Notes under the pieces: generated by a model | Told to the model about the DNA's origin: nothing | Database searches by the model: none | Seen by the model: the letters and a program-made list of their open reading frames with translations, nothing else | Program-made: the position numbers and the translations under genes | NCBI RefSeq assembly: GCF_003202235.1 | Contig: NZ_MASU01000017.1 | Span: forward strand, 62,001 to 126,000 | Direction of reading: 5' to 3' | From: Prauserella flavalba | GTDB taxonomy: Bacteria > Actinomycetota > Actinomycetes > Mycobacteriales > Pseudonocardiaceae | Length of the DNA stretch: 64,000 bases | In this document: piece after piece, positions 40,881 through 49,682 of the stretch | Numbering within the stretch: position 1 is the stretch's first letter | How the letters are laid out: each line of letters starts with the position of its first letter

Positions 40881-41432
40881 TCAGTGCGGGCGCAGCCCGT
40901 CGAGGATGACGTTCAGCGTGCGGCCCCGCATCGAGACGTCGGTGGTCCACCTCGTCGCCTGGCTCGCACCGATCAGCAATGCGATCACCTCGTCGACGCC
41001 GACGTCCTCGCGCACCCTGCCCGCCTGCTGGGCACGTTCGAGCAGGGTCGCCAGCGACTCGCGGACCTCCTGGCGAACGGGGGAGTCCGTGTCCGCGACG
41101 TCCACGCCCTCCGCGGCCAGCGCCTCCGTGAGTGCCTGTTTCGGGCCGGACTGCCCGACGAGCCGCTCGAAGAACTCGTGGAAGGCGGAACCGGCGTCGT
41201 CGCGGGTGGCCAGTTCGGCGGCGTCCGCGCCCACCTGCCTGAGCCGTTCCAGGTAGACGGCTTCGAGCAGCGCCTCCTTGGTCGGGAAGTGCCGGAACAC
41301 CGTGCCGACGCCGACTCCGGCTCTTCTTGCGACCTCCTCGGTGGATGCCGTCGTGCCCTGCTCGAGGAATACCTCGTCCGCGGCCGTGAGCACCTTGGCC
41401 CTGTTGCGGAGTGCGTCCGCGCGCGGGCTCAC
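40881..41432 (-). CDS. TetR-family transcriptional regulator
   Basis: A 183-residue TetR regulator. The N-terminal helix-turn-helix is VLTAADEVFLEQGTTASTEEVARRAGVGVGTVFRHFPTKEALLEAVYLERL; the C-terminal ligand domain (about 65-183) is of the TetR_C type common in actinobacteria. It diverges from a SnoaL-like gene. Two GGAGTC-N2-GRCTCC palindromes in the shared intergenic region are candidate operators, so self-regulation and control of the SnoaL-like gene are likely. GTG 41432 is the start. Ligand unknown. Confidence 0.88.
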   Translation of the reverse strand: MSPRADALRNRAKVLTAADEVFLEQGTTASTEEVARRAGVGVGTVFRHFPTKEALLEAVYLERLRQVGADAAELATRDDAGSAFHEFFERLVGQSGPKQALTEALAAEGVDVADTDSPVRQEVRESLATLLERAQQAGRVREDVGVDEVIALLIGASQATRWTTDVSMRGRTLNVILDGLRPH

Positions 41433-41444
41433 CGCGGCACCTCG

Positions 41445-41474
41445 TTGACAACCGGAGTCGCGGCTCCGTATTCT
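41445..41474 (+). promoter_or_regulatory. Candidate sigma-70-type promoter of the SnoaL-like gene
   Basis: TTGACA (41445-41450), 18-bp spacer, TATTCT (41469-41474). The spacer contains the near-palindrome GGAGTCGCGGCTCC (41454-41467), so a bound repressor would block RNA polymerase directly. Confidence 0.6.
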
Positions 41475-41480
41475 TCAAGC

Positions 41481-41494
41481 GGAGTCATGACTCC
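41481..41494. promoter_or_regulatory. Candidate TetR operator
   Basis: GGAGTCATGACTCC is a perfect 14-bp palindrome at the expected transcription start of the SnoaL-like gene. With the imperfect copy centred 27 bp upstream it probably forms a two-site operator for the divergent TetR regulator. Confidence 0.6.
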
Positions 41495-41515
41495 GATACT
41501 ACCGGGAGGTGGCCG

Positions 41516-41917
41516 ATGGTCGAAGTCAGGAGCCCGCGCGAGGTCTTCGAGGCACAGCTGCGCGGTGTGATGAACGGGGAGTGGGACACGGTTCCCGAGC
41601 TCTACGCGGAGGACGCGGTGGTGGAGCAGCCCTTCGCCAAGCCGCGAGAGGTGCGGCTCGTGGGGCGCGAGGCGATCAGGAAGCACTTCGCTGGTGCGGC
41701 AGGGCTTCCGCTGGAGATGCGGGCTCGCGACCTCGTCGTGTACGAGACCACCGATCCGGAGGTGATCGTCGCCGAGTGCGACTACGACGTGACCGTCACG
41801 ACGAGCGGTCGCGAGCTCTCCGTTCACAACATCTTCGTGGTCAGGGTGCGCGACGGCCGGATCGTCCGGTCGCGCGACTACCACGACCCCGTGGCGCTCG
41901 CCGGAGCACTGGGGTGA
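41516..41917 (+). CDS. SnoaL/NTF2-like protein
   Basis: A 133-residue SnoaL-like protein: SPREVFEAQLRGVMNGEWDTVPELYAEDAVVEQPFAKPREVRLVGREAIRKHFAGAA, then VVYETTDPEVIVAECDYDVTVTTSGRELSVHNIFVVRVRDGRIVRSRDYHDPVALA. The fold is that of small isomerases, dehydratases and ligand binders; the reaction is unknown. The GGGAGGTGG ribosome site and ATG at 41516 are clear. It is controlled most likely by the divergent TetR protein. Its end lies 16 bp from the convergent ABC ATPase. Confidence 0.8.
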   Translation: MVEVRSPREVFEAQLRGVMNGEWDTVPELYAEDAVVEQPFAKPREVRLVGREAIRKHFAGAAGLPLEMRARDLVVYETTDPEVIVAECDYDVTVTTSGRELSVHNIFVVRVRDGRIVRSRDYHDPVALAGALG

Positions 41918-41933
41918 CGTGATGCCGTTCCCG

Positions 41934-42827
41934 TCAGTGGCTGGCTTCCTTGGCGGAGTCGCCGGTCTCGGCGGCCGCCTCCTCGGTGGCCTCCCATTCG
42001 GCGGCGTCCGCGGTGGCGGTGGCCTCGTCGGACGTCTCTGCCGCGGTCTCCGGGGCCGCGGGCCCGCCCTGGAGCAGCCGCGCGACCTCGCCGCGCAGCG
42101 TCACGAACTTCGCGGACTCCCTCGTGGCGATCTGGTCCCGCTCGGCAGGCAGGTCCACGGCCAGGTCAGCGACGATCGTCGCCGGCGACTTCGACAGCAC
42201 GAGCACCCGGTCGCCCAGGTACACGCTCTCGTCGATGTCGTGGGTCACCAGCAGGATGGTGCTCTGCTGCTCTCGCTGGACCCGGCGCAGCAGGTCCTCC
42301 AGCTCGAACCGAGTCTGCGCGTCCACGGACGCGAACGGTTCGTCCATGATCAGCAGAGCCGGCTTGCTCGCGAGGGCACGGGCGATCGAGACGCGCTGCT
42401 GCATGCCGCCGGAGAGCTGCCAGGGGAACTTCTTGCCGACACCGGAAAGGCCCACTGCGTCGAGGGCTTCCTGAGCACGCTCGGCCCGTTCCTGTTTGCT
42501 CAGCTTGCGCCAGCGCAGCGGGAACTCCACGTTGCGGGCCACGGTGAGCCACGGGAAGAGCGACCGGCTGTAGTCCTGGAACACCACGGCGAGGTCGTCC
42601 GGAACACCCGACACCTCGTCGCCATGCAGCCGCACCGAGCCGCCGGTCGGCGGGATCAGGCCCGCGATGCACCGCAGGAGCGTGGACTTCCCGCAGCCGG
42701 AAGGGCCGACGATGCAGGCGAGCTCGCCGGCGTCGACGGAGAAGGACAGCTCTCGCACGGCCACATGAGCGCCGTCGCCCTTGCCGTAGCGGTGGTTGAG
42801 GCCGGTCACCTCGAGCATGGTCGGCAC
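41934..42827 (-). CDS. NitT/TauT-type ABC transporter ATP-binding protein
   Basis: A 297-residue ABC ATPase of the SsuB/TauB/NrtD group. Walker A GPSGCGKSTLL, Q-loop VFQDYSRSLFPWLTVARNV, signature LSGGMQQRVSIARAL, Walker B LLIMDEPFASVDAQTR and switch His in LLVTHDIDES are all intact. After the ATPase core there is an unusual acidic Ala/Glu/Thr-rich tail of about 45 residues. GTG 42827 has GGAGG at 5 nt. It is the last gene of a four-gene importer operon (binding protein, two permeases, ATPase). Substrate unknown; the group imports sulfonates, nitrate, cyanate or pyrimidines. Confidence 0.92.
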   Translation of the reverse strand: MPTMLEVTGLNHRYGKGDGAHVAVRELSFSVDAGELACIVGPSGCGKSTLLRCIAGLIPPTGGSVRLHGDEVSGVPDDLAVVFQDYSRSLFPWLTVARNVEFPLRWRKLSKQERAERAQEALDAVGLSGVGKKFPWQLSGGMQQRVSIARALASKPALLIMDEPFASVDAQTRFELEDLLRRVQREQQSTILLVTHDIDESVYLGDRVLVLSKSPATIVADLAVDLPAERDQIATRESAKFVTLRGEVARLLQGGPAAPETAAETSDEATATADAAEWEATEEAAAETGDSAKEASH

Positions 42828-42866
42828 GTCAGCCTCCTGTGGGTTGCGAGGAAACGGAACGGGCGG

Positions 42867-43703
42867 TCACCCATCGTCGTTCCGAGTGGGTTGCCAGCGG
42901 AGTACGCGACGCTCGACGGTGAGCAGCACCGCGTTCAGACCGTAGCCGAGAATGCCGAGCAGGACGATCCACGACCACATCAGGGGAAAGTCGAACTGCT
43001 GCTGGGACGAGATGAGCTCGTGCCCGATTCCGTTCAGCGAACCGATCAGCTCCGACACGACCATCAGGATCAGCGAGATCGACAGGCTCAGGCGCAGCCC
43101 GGCGAAGATCTTCGGCAGCGCCGCGGGCAGCACCACCATGCCGATCCAGTAGGGAGCGGGCGTGCGGAACGACCGCGCCGTGTCGACCTTCACGGAGTCC
43201 ACCGAGCGGACCCCGTCGACGGTGTTGAGCAGGATCGGCCAGATCGCTCCGAAGATGATCGTGGCGACCTGCATCCCGGGGCCGAGCCCGAACAACACCA
43301 TGAACACGGGCACGAGGGTCGGCGGTGGGATGGCGCGGAAGAACGCGAACAGTGGGCCGACGTACTCCATGCCGGTCCGCGAACGTCCCAGCGCCGTGCC
43401 GAGGCCGACACCGAGCACCACGGCGATGGCCCACCCGCCGAGACACCTGCCGATGCTGGGCAGGATGTGGTCGAAGACGGTCTCGGAGAGGAACAGCTGC
43501 GACGCAGGTCCGGAGAACCACAACTCCACTGCCGTGGTGACGATCTGGCTCGGTGGCGGGAAGAAGACGCTCGCCGCGAGGCGGGTGGCGAGTTCCCACA
43601 CAGCTACCGCGCCGATGAACACCAGCCAGTTGCGGGCGAAGCCGGAGATCCCCGCGGCCGCCTGGCTGCGAAGCCGAGTGGCGCGGTCGGTCACCTGGGT
43701 CAC
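42867..43703 (-). CDS. NitT/TauT-type ABC transporter permease (second)
   Basis: A 278-residue BPD_transp_1 permease with about six membrane helices. The EAA loop is FRTPAPYWIGMVVLPAALPKIFAGLRLSLSISLILMVVSELIG. The N-terminus (FARNWLVFIGAVAVWELATRLAASVFFPPPSQIV) is typical of SsuC/TauC proteins. The start codon GTG 43703 overlaps the stop of the other permease in a GTGA, so both are made together and probably form a heterodimeric channel. GTG 43694 is an alternative start. Confidence 0.92.
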   Translation of the reverse strand: MTQVTDRATRLRSQAAAGISGFARNWLVFIGAVAVWELATRLAASVFFPPPSQIVTTAVELWFSGPASQLFLSETVFDHILPSIGRCLGGWAIAVVLGVGLGTALGRSRTGMEYVGPLFAFFRAIPPPTLVPVFMVLFGLGPGMQVATIIFGAIWPILLNTVDGVRSVDSVKVDTARSFRTPAPYWIGMVVLPAALPKIFAGLRLSLSISLILMVVSELIGSLNGIGHELISSQQQFDFPLMWSWIVLLGILGYGLNAVLLTVERRVLRWQPTRNDDG

Positions 43704-44470
43704 TTCGCAGCCTCCCCCACGGCCTCGTTCCAGCGGAACATGCGCCTGCCCATCCGTTCGAGGCCGTCGTTGATGAGGTACCCGATCACGCCGGCGACCA
43801 CCGTGCCGGCGAGCACCTGGTCCATGTTGGTCCCACCGGAACTGGCCTCGAGGATGAAGTTGCCGAGCCCGCTCGACGCACCGGCGACGTACTCGGTGCT
43901 CACCACGAGGATCAGCGCGATGGCCGCGGACATCCGGATGCCGGTGAAGACGAACGGTGCCGCGTGGGGCAGTGCGACGGACGTGAGCATGCGCGAGCGG
44001 CTCGTGCCGCAGGCGCGGGCGGTGTCCATCAGCACCGGATCGATCTCGGCGAGGGCGTAGATGGTGTTGAACAGGATCGGCCACACCGCGGCGTACACGG
44101 CGAGCGTGATCTTGGCTTCCGGTCCGCCACCGACCACGAGGAGCACCAACGGAATCAGTGCCACCGAAGGGATCGGACGCAGGAACTCCACGATCGCCCT
44201 GGTCGCAGTGCGCAGCCAGGCGACGCTGCCGAGCACGAGGCCCGCGGGCACCGCGACGGCGATCGAGATCCCCAGCGCGATGGCCCACGCCAGCACCGTG
44301 GCGATCACGTCCCGGATGAAGGGCTCCTGGCCGAGCAGGTCCACCGTGGTCGCCAGAACCTCGGACGGTGGCGGTACGAACAGCTCTGGCACCAGGCCGA
44401 CCCTCACGGCTCCTTCCCAGATGAGGAAGAAGCCGATCAGGCCGGCCAGGTTTCGGTACAGGGAGCGCAC
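43700..44470 (-). CDS. NitT/TauT-type ABC transporter permease (first)
   Basis: A 256-residue permease of the same family (IGFFLIWEGAVRVGLVPELFVPPPSEVLATTVDLL; EAA loop CGTSRSRMLTSVALPHAAPFVFTGIRMSAAIALILVVSTEYV). Its start shares one base with the stop of the binding-protein gene (TAGTG). It differs clearly from the second permease, which suggests a heterodimer. SsuC/TauC systems usually have a single permease acting as a homodimer, so the two-permease layout is a distinguishing feature. Confidence 0.92.
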   Translation of the reverse strand: MRSLYRNLAGLIGFFLIWEGAVRVGLVPELFVPPPSEVLATTVDLLGQEPFIRDVIATVLAWAIALGISIAVAVPAGLVLGSVAWLRTATRAIVEFLRPIPSVALIPLVLLVVGGGPEAKITLAVYAAVWPILFNTIYALAEIDPVLMDTARACGTSRSRMLTSVALPHAAPFVFTGIRMSAAIALILVVSTEYVAGASSGLGNFILEASSGGTNMDQVLAGTVVAGVIGYLINDGLERMGRRMFRWNEAVGEAAK

Positions 44471-45495
44471 TAACTATCAGCCGCCGGCTGCGCGATCATC
44501 GACGAGGCGTCCATCTTCTCCTGAATACCACCGAACTCCAGGAGCAGGTCGGGAACGCGCTGCAGGCGCCGAGCGTCCAACTTGGACTGGAAGGTCAGGA
44601 GGTTCGTCATCGACGCGATCTCCTTGTCCACCTTGGCGAACTCGACCATCAGCGGCTCGATCTTGCTGCGGTCGGCGGCTTCGCGCGTGGCCTTGTCCAG
44701 CGCGCGCTGGAACGCGGCGACGACGTTGGGGTTCTCGTCGGCGAACTGCGCCTGCGACGCGTAGCCCGCCGTCGGGAAGTCCTTCGTGGGGCCGGTCGCG
44801 GTGTCGAACACCGGAACGGCGCCGATCGTCTTGGCCGCGGAGGTGATGAAGGGCTCCGTCATGAATGCCGCGTCCACGTCACCACGCTGAAGGGCACCCG
44901 CCATCTCCGGGAACGGCAGCGAAACCCACTGCACGTCGGAGAAGTCGACGCCGTTGGTCTTCATGACCGACTTGGTGAGCGTGTCGGACATGGTGTTCTC
45001 GCTGGTGATGGCGATCGACTTGCCGGGGAGGTCCTGAACCTTTTTCACCGGCGAGTTCGGCATGGTGACGACCATGGTGCTCTTCGGTCCCGCGGAGGAG
45101 GCGTCGGCGACGAACTTGAACTCCGCCGCGCCCTTGCTCTGTGCGATGAAGAACGGGGTGTAACTGCTGTAGGCGACGTCGACCTCGCCGTTGATGAGCT
45201 TGGTCAGCGATGCCTGGCCGCTCGGGGCGTTGACGACCTCGACATCGAGACCCTCGTCCTTGAAATAGCCGTTCTTCATCGCGAGATGGAACGGTGCGAG
45301 GTCGATCGTCGGCATGACCGACACGGAGATCTTGGACTTCTCCAGATTTCCGTTGCCGCCCTCCGACGAGTCGTCGGATCCGCCCAGCATGCCGCAGCCA
45401 CTGGTGGAGGCCAGCATGACGAGGGCGGTCGCGAAGACGCCGACCCTCGCGCGCCGTCTGGAGCCTCGTGCCAAGCGGAGTGTTTGTCGAAGCAA
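44470..45495 (-). CDS. NMT1/SsuA-like substrate-binding lipoprotein
   Basis: A 341-residue solute-binding protein. A basic, hydrophobic N-terminus with a lipobox-like LASTSGC suggests export and lipid attachment; a Ser/Gly linker follows. The mature part (VSVMPTIDLAPFHLAMKNGYFKDEGLDVEVVNAPSGQASLTKLINGEVDVAYSSYTPFFIAQ, then DLPGKSIAITSENTMSDTLTKSVMKTNGVD and RGDVDAAFMTEPFI) is the NMT1/ThiY/SsuA fold. TTG 45495 is favoured because AGGAG lies 6 nt upstream; TTG 45501 would abut the SD. The ligand cannot be told; no TPP riboswitch is present, which argues against a thiamine-precursor role. Confidence 0.88.
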   Translation of the reverse strand: MLRQTLRLARGSRRRARVGVFATALVMLASTSGCGMLGGSDDSSEGGNGNLEKSKISVSVMPTIDLAPFHLAMKNGYFKDEGLDVEVVNAPSGQASLTKLINGEVDVAYSSYTPFFIAQSKGAAEFKFVADASSAGPKSTMVVTMPNSPVKKVQDLPGKSIAITSENTMSDTLTKSVMKTNGVDFSDVQWVSLPFPEMAGALQRGDVDAAFMTEPFITSAAKTIGAVPVFDTATGPTKDFPTAGYASQAQFADENPNVVAAFQRALDKATREAADRSKIEPLMVEFAKVDKEIASMTNLLTFQSKLDARRLQRVPDLLLEFGGIQEKMDASSMIAQPAADS

Positions 45496-46122
45496 GGCCA
45501 ACTCCTAGAGGAACAAAGAGGTCACTGTAGTTGTGTACCGAGTGGATTGGGGATGGTTCAAAGCTGGACCATCGCAGTACGCGGTCACTCTAGAGAACGG
45601 AGTGAACACATCACAATGGGTGCTCACCGGCCCGGGTCAAGTGGTGCACGTCACTAGATTGTTCGAACCAATGAGTGAGCTGCGCTACTTAGCGTGTTCG
45701 TCCTGCTCGACGCGAAGAAAATTGCGCCGGTTGGCGGTAGGCCTGTTGGTGCTTATGCACAGCCCTCGCCTGTAAGGGTTACATGTTCACCAGGTCTTCG
45801 CTACTCTCTGCCTCTGCGAACTCGGTACAGACCACCACTTCAGTGAGAGAGTGCCTGTCATGGCTGAGCGGACGGGGCGTTTCCCGCAGGTCGGAGACGC
45901 TGGCGAGACGGCGGCGACGAGCTACTACCTGGTCAGCTAGGTAGTCGGGCGAGTTGTGCAAGGGCAAGGCCCCGACACGATGCTTGCGCTGAAGCGAACC
46001 CCGTCGCCCTGTCCCTGTGGTGCGGTCGTGCCGAGAACAGGCTTGTTATCTGGTGGATGGCGTCCGTTCGAGCCGCGGATGTCCGAGGACCTGCTGGCTC
46101 GAGTCTTGGGAGTGTGCTCGTA
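45496..46122. other. Gene-free 627-bp interval before the conservon
   Basis: No convincing gene. Short frames at 45533-45775 (+) and 45779-45967 (-) have mixed third-position bases unlike real genes here. The interval is visibly richer in A/T than its surroundings. It holds the promoters of the importer operon (leftward) and the conservon (rightward). A TCACTC-N9-GAGTGA inverted repeat (45585-45605) and the imperfect GGTTCA-N4-TGGACC (45555-45570) are possible regulator sites. I see no riboswitch or hairpin terminator. Confidence 0.6.
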
Positions 46123-49100
46123 GTGCTCGACCAGAACGCGGAGGAAGGAACCGGCGCGGCGGGCGCCGGCACGCCTGCCGCGCCGAATGCTCCCCAGTCG
46201 GCCCGGGAAGGCGCCGCGGAACAGGAGCGCTCTCGCCGGGGACTACGCAACTGGCGCGTGCGCTCGAAGCTCGCGCTGGTGCTGATCATTCCGACGGCGA
46301 CGGCTCTCGTGCTCGGCGGCCTGCGTGCGTTCGACGCGCTGGACAGGGCCGACGAGTTCCAGCAGACGGCGGAGCAGGTGGACCTCGCCATCAGCATCAC
46401 CTCGGTCGTGCACGAGCTGCAGGCCGAGCGCACGCTGGCCGTGGCCACGGTCGCCTCCAACGGCGACCCTCGCAGACGCGGCGCGCTCGACGCGCAGATC
46501 CTGCAGGTCGACCGGGCCGTGTCGCAGCTGCGCGGCGTCGCCGACGAGATCGACACCGAGGACCCCGCCGCCAGAGACCGGTACAACAGGGGCATCCAGC
46601 GGCTCGACGCGCTGGGGCCCCTTCGCAACGCCATCAACTCCTCGCCTTACTCGGATGTTTCCGCGCTGTCCACCTATTCGTCGATTTTGGACGAACTGGT
46701 GCGGCTCGGCCGCGAGGTGAACACCGCGGTCACCGACCAGGACCTGCTGCGCGAGGGCACGACGATCCAGGCGGTCAGCGAGGCGAAGGAGTTCGTCGCC
46801 CGCCAGGACGCCGCCCTGCAGATCGCCGCTCTGCACAACGAGTTTCCCGCCGACCTCCTCGACCAGGCGCGGTCGGCGTTCGCCGGTGGTGAGGCGGCCG
46901 TCGAGACGTTCAACGCTTTCTCCTCGCCCGAGCAGCGTCAGCTGTTCTCCGACACCGTCAGTGGTCCGGAGGTCGACGGACGGCAGCGGATCAGGGAGCA
47001 GTCCTTCGTCCGCGCCGAGCTGGACGAGCCGTTGTTCATCAACAGCAACGAGCTGGCGAACAACACGACGGTCACGCTCGACAAGTTCCGCACGGTGGAA
47101 TCGCAGCTGCTCGACAACCTGCGGGCCCACGCGGGCAACCTCGCCGACTCGGCCACCACCGCCGCGTGGCGCGACTCCGGCATCGTGCTCGCCGCTCTCG
47201 CCGCCGCGCTGCTGCTGATGCTCGCCATCGCCCGGCTGATGCTGGGACCGCTTCGCGTGCTGCGCAGCAGCGCGCTGGAGGTCGCCTACGTCCGGCTGCC
47301 CGAGACGGTCCGGCGCATCCTCGCCGACCCCAACCCGATCGAGGCGTCGCGCAACGCCATCGCCCCGGTGCCCGTGTACACCAGGGAGGAGATCGGCGAG
47401 GTCGCGCGCTCGTTCGACGTGGTGCACGAGCGGGCGATCCGGATGGCGGCCGAGCAGGCGCTTCTGCGCGAGAACGTCAACGGCATCTTCGTCAACCTGT
47501 CCCGGCGCAGCCAGCGCCTGGTGGAGCGGCAGCTCGGCGTGATCGACCAGCTCGAGGCCGACGAACAGGACCCGGACCAGCTCGCGAGCCTCTTCGAGCT
47601 CGACCACCTCGCCACCCGCCTGCGGCGCAACGGTGAAAGCCTGCTGGTGCTCTCCGGCGCCGGCCTGGCGAAGTCGGTCTCCCGGCCGGTGCCCGCCGCC
47701 GATGTGGTCGGCGCCGCGGTGTCCGAGATCGAGCAGTACGCCAGGGTCGAGGTCGGCACGATCCCGGACGTCGCGGTTCAGGGCCGCGCCATCCACGACC
47801 TCGTGCACCTGCTCGCGGAGCTGCTCGACAACGCGACGTACTTCTCGGAGCCCGATACCAAGATCAGCGTGCGCGCGGTGGTGACGAGGCGGCACGCCCT
47901 CGCCATCCAGATCACCGACCGCGGTGTCGGCATGACCGAGCAGCAGCTGACCGAGGCGAACGAGCGACTGGCCGATCCGCCTGACCTGGACGTGTCGGTG
48001 ACGAGGCGCATGGGGCTGTATGTGGTCGCGCGCCTGGCCAAGAGGCACGGCATCGAGGTCCGGCTGCGGGAGAACGAGGACATCGAAGGCGGTGTCATCG
48101 CCCGCGTCGTGGTCCCGACCGAACTGCTCACAAGCCCGCCCCAGGCCGAGGAACCGGTGGCACCGCCGAGGATCAGCGCCCAGCGCAACGGCTCTCACGA
48201 GGACATCTCGTCGCCGTCGCTGCCGCCGATCACGAGCTTCACCGATCCGGCCGAGACCACACAGCTGCCGCCGACGGCGCCCGCGCCCGCGAACCCGCAG
48301 GCGCTTGCCTCGCCGTCGTCCGGCGAGCCGCAGCGCGACGCGAACGGGCTGGTGCCGCTCGACCAGCCGATCAGCCTCGACGACCTCGTCGGCGGTACCA
48401 CCAGGGCGGCCGGTCCGTTCGTCAGCCCCTCGCCGCCGGAGCCGCCCCCGCCCGCGCGGGAGCAGGAGCCCCAGTGGCCCGCAGAGCAGCCGGAGGCGGA
48501 GACCGCCAACGGCAGCGGACACGGGTCCGGTGACAGTGACTACACGCTCGCCCTGCCGAAGCGCGAACCGCGCTACGTTCCGGTCACGCCGGAACAGCCG
48601 GCCCAGCAGGAGCCGGCAGGGGGCGACGGCAGCGCACTGGAGGACGACGTTCCCACCAGGAGGTTGCCGATCTATCAGTCCGTACTCTCGCGCTGGTTCA
48701 GCGAGGAAGAGCCGGAGCAGGAGCAAGCCGAACCGGAGCAGCAAGTGGAGCCGGACAGCTATGCCGAGGAGCCGGAGGCCACGTCCGAGGAAGAGTGGCG
48801 GAGTGTCTCGGACAGCGGATGGCAGGCGGCACACGCCCTGCTGGAGTCGAAGAACGAGGAGATCACGCCCGCCGGCCTACCCAAGAGGGTGCCCAACGCA
48901 TACTTGGTGCCGGGCTCGATCCGGCCGACCGAGGGCGACGCGTTCAGGGACACCACGGTCGGGAAGCCGGGGCAGGGCGCCATCGCCAGATCGGCCGATG
49001 CGGCACGCAACCGCATGATGAGCTTCCAGCGCGGGTACCAGAGTGGCCGCCACGCGCTGAAGGAGCCGTCGGCCGAAGAGACGCAGTTCGATTCTGTTAC

Positions 49101-49149
49101 GTCGAGCGGGTCGGGCGATCGATCCACCGACAACGGGGCGAAGGAGTAA
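46123..49149 (+). CDS. Conservon sensor histidine kinase CvnA
   Basis: A 1008-residue membrane kinase-like protein, first gene of a conservon. Disordered N-terminus (about 40 residues), helix 1 (LALVLIIPTATALVLGGLRA), NIT-type extracellular sensor (about 250 residues), helix 2 (SGIVLAALAAALLLMLAIARLML) and HAMP-like region. Next are FVNLSRRSQRLVERQLGVIDQLEADEQDP and LFELDHLATRLRRNGESLLVLSG, then a HATPase domain (LAELLDNATYFS, DRGVGM, RRMGLYVVARLAKRHG). A low-complexity cytoplasmic tail of over 300 residues follows. GTG 46123 is preferred (GGGAG at 10 nt); GTG 46114 or ATG 46057 are possible. In Streptomyces such kinases signal to the CvnB-D proteins. Confidence 0.85.
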   Translation: MLDQNAEEGTGAAGAGTPAAPNAPQSAREGAAEQERSRRGLRNWRVRSKLALVLIIPTATALVLGGLRAFDALDRADEFQQTAEQVDLAISITSVVHELQAERTLAVATVASNGDPRRRGALDAQILQVDRAVSQLRGVADEIDTEDPAARDRYNRGIQRLDALGPLRNAINSSPYSDVSALSTYSSILDELVRLGREVNTAVTDQDLLREGTTIQAVSEAKEFVARQDAALQIAALHNEFPADLLDQARSAFAGGEAAVETFNAFSSPEQRQLFSDTVSGPEVDGRQRIREQSFVRAELDEPLFINSNELANNTTVTLDKFRTVESQLLDNLRAHAGNLADSATTAAWRDSGIVLAALAAALLLMLAIARLMLGPLRVLRSSALEVAYVRLPETVRRILADPNPIEASRNAIAPVPVYTREEIGEVARSFDVVHERAIRMAAEQALLRENVNGIFVNLSRRSQRLVERQLGVIDQLEADEQDPDQLASLFELDHLATRLRRNGESLLVLSGAGLAKSVSRPVPAADVVGAAVSEIEQYARVEVGTIPDVAVQGRAIHDLVHLLAELLDNATYFSEPDTKISVRAVVTRRHALAIQITDRGVGMTEQQLTEANERLADPPDLDVSVTRRMGLYVVARLAKRHGIEVRLRENEDIEGGVIARVVVPTELLTSPPQAEEPVAPPRISAQRNGSHEDISSPSLPPITSFTDPAETTQLPPTAPAPANPQALASPSSGEPQRDANGLVPLDQPISLDDLVGGTTRAAGPFVSPSPPEPPPPAREQEPQWPAEQPEAETANGSGHGSGDSDYTLALPKREPRYVPVTPEQPAQQEPAGGDGSALEDDVPTRRLPIYQSVLSRWFSEEEPEQEQAEPEQQVEPDSYAEEPEATSEEEWRSVSDSGWQAAHALLESKNEEITPAGLPKRVPNAYLVPGSIRPTEGDAFRDTTVGKPGQGAIARSADAARNRMMSFQRGYQSGRHALKEPSAEETQFDSVTSSGSGDRSTDNGAKE

Positions 49150-49152
49150 GAG

Positions 49153-49611
49153 TTGACACGGGCTGGTGCAGCGCAGCCGGGGGCGCCGAAGCAGGGCGGC
49201 TCCGGTCAGAAGGGGAGCTTCGCTTGGCTCATCACGGACTTCGTGCACCGCGTGCCGGGCGCGGCACACGCTGTCGTGGTCTCGGCCGACGGTCTGCTGC
49301 TCGCGGCGTCACGGGGGCTGCCGAAGGACCGGGCGGATCAGCTCGCCGCCGTCGCTTCGGGCCTGACCAGCCTCGCGCGGGGCGCGGCCCAGGTCTTCGA
49401 GGGCGGCGCGGTCGCACAGACGGTGGTCGAGATGGCCAACGGCTTCCTGTTCCTGATGTCGGTGTCCGACGGGTCCTGCCTCGCCGTGCTCGGCTCGCCG
49501 GACAGTGACATCGGGCTGGTCGTATACGAAATGACGTTGCTGGTCGACCGGGTCGGTCAGCAGATGACGCCGGAGCTTCGTGCTCAGCTTCAGGGTGCGG
49601 TGCGGCGGTGA
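49153..49611 (+). CDS. Roadblock/LC7 protein CvnB (first copy)
   Basis: A 152-residue roadblock/LC7-domain protein ([113 protein letters not shown]). Roadblock proteins bind small GTPases and regulate their cycle; here the CvnD GTPase is the expected partner. The TTG at 49153 follows the kinase stop by three bases, and its SD (AAGGAG) overlaps the kinase stop codon, so translation is coupled. Confidence 0.92.
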   Translation: MTRAGAAQPGAPKQGGSGQKGSFAWLITDFVHRVPGAAHAVVVSADGLLLAASRGLPKDRADQLAAVASGLTSLARGAAQVFEGGAVAQTVVEMANGFLFLMSVSDGSCLAVLGSPDSDIGLVVYEMTLLVDRVGQQMTPELRAQLQGAVRR

Positions 49612-49682
49612 GCCGGTGCAGCCAGATCGCGCGGCGACGACGCGTCCGACAGGCACAGTGAGAAAACACTGAGGAGACCGCC

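Noticed and set aside
45533-45775. Possible 80-residue gene in the gap before the conservon
   Set aside because: No SD, no recognised domain and mixed third-position bases unlike neighbouring genes; treated as non-coding. The minus-strand frame 45779-45967 was rejected for the same reason.
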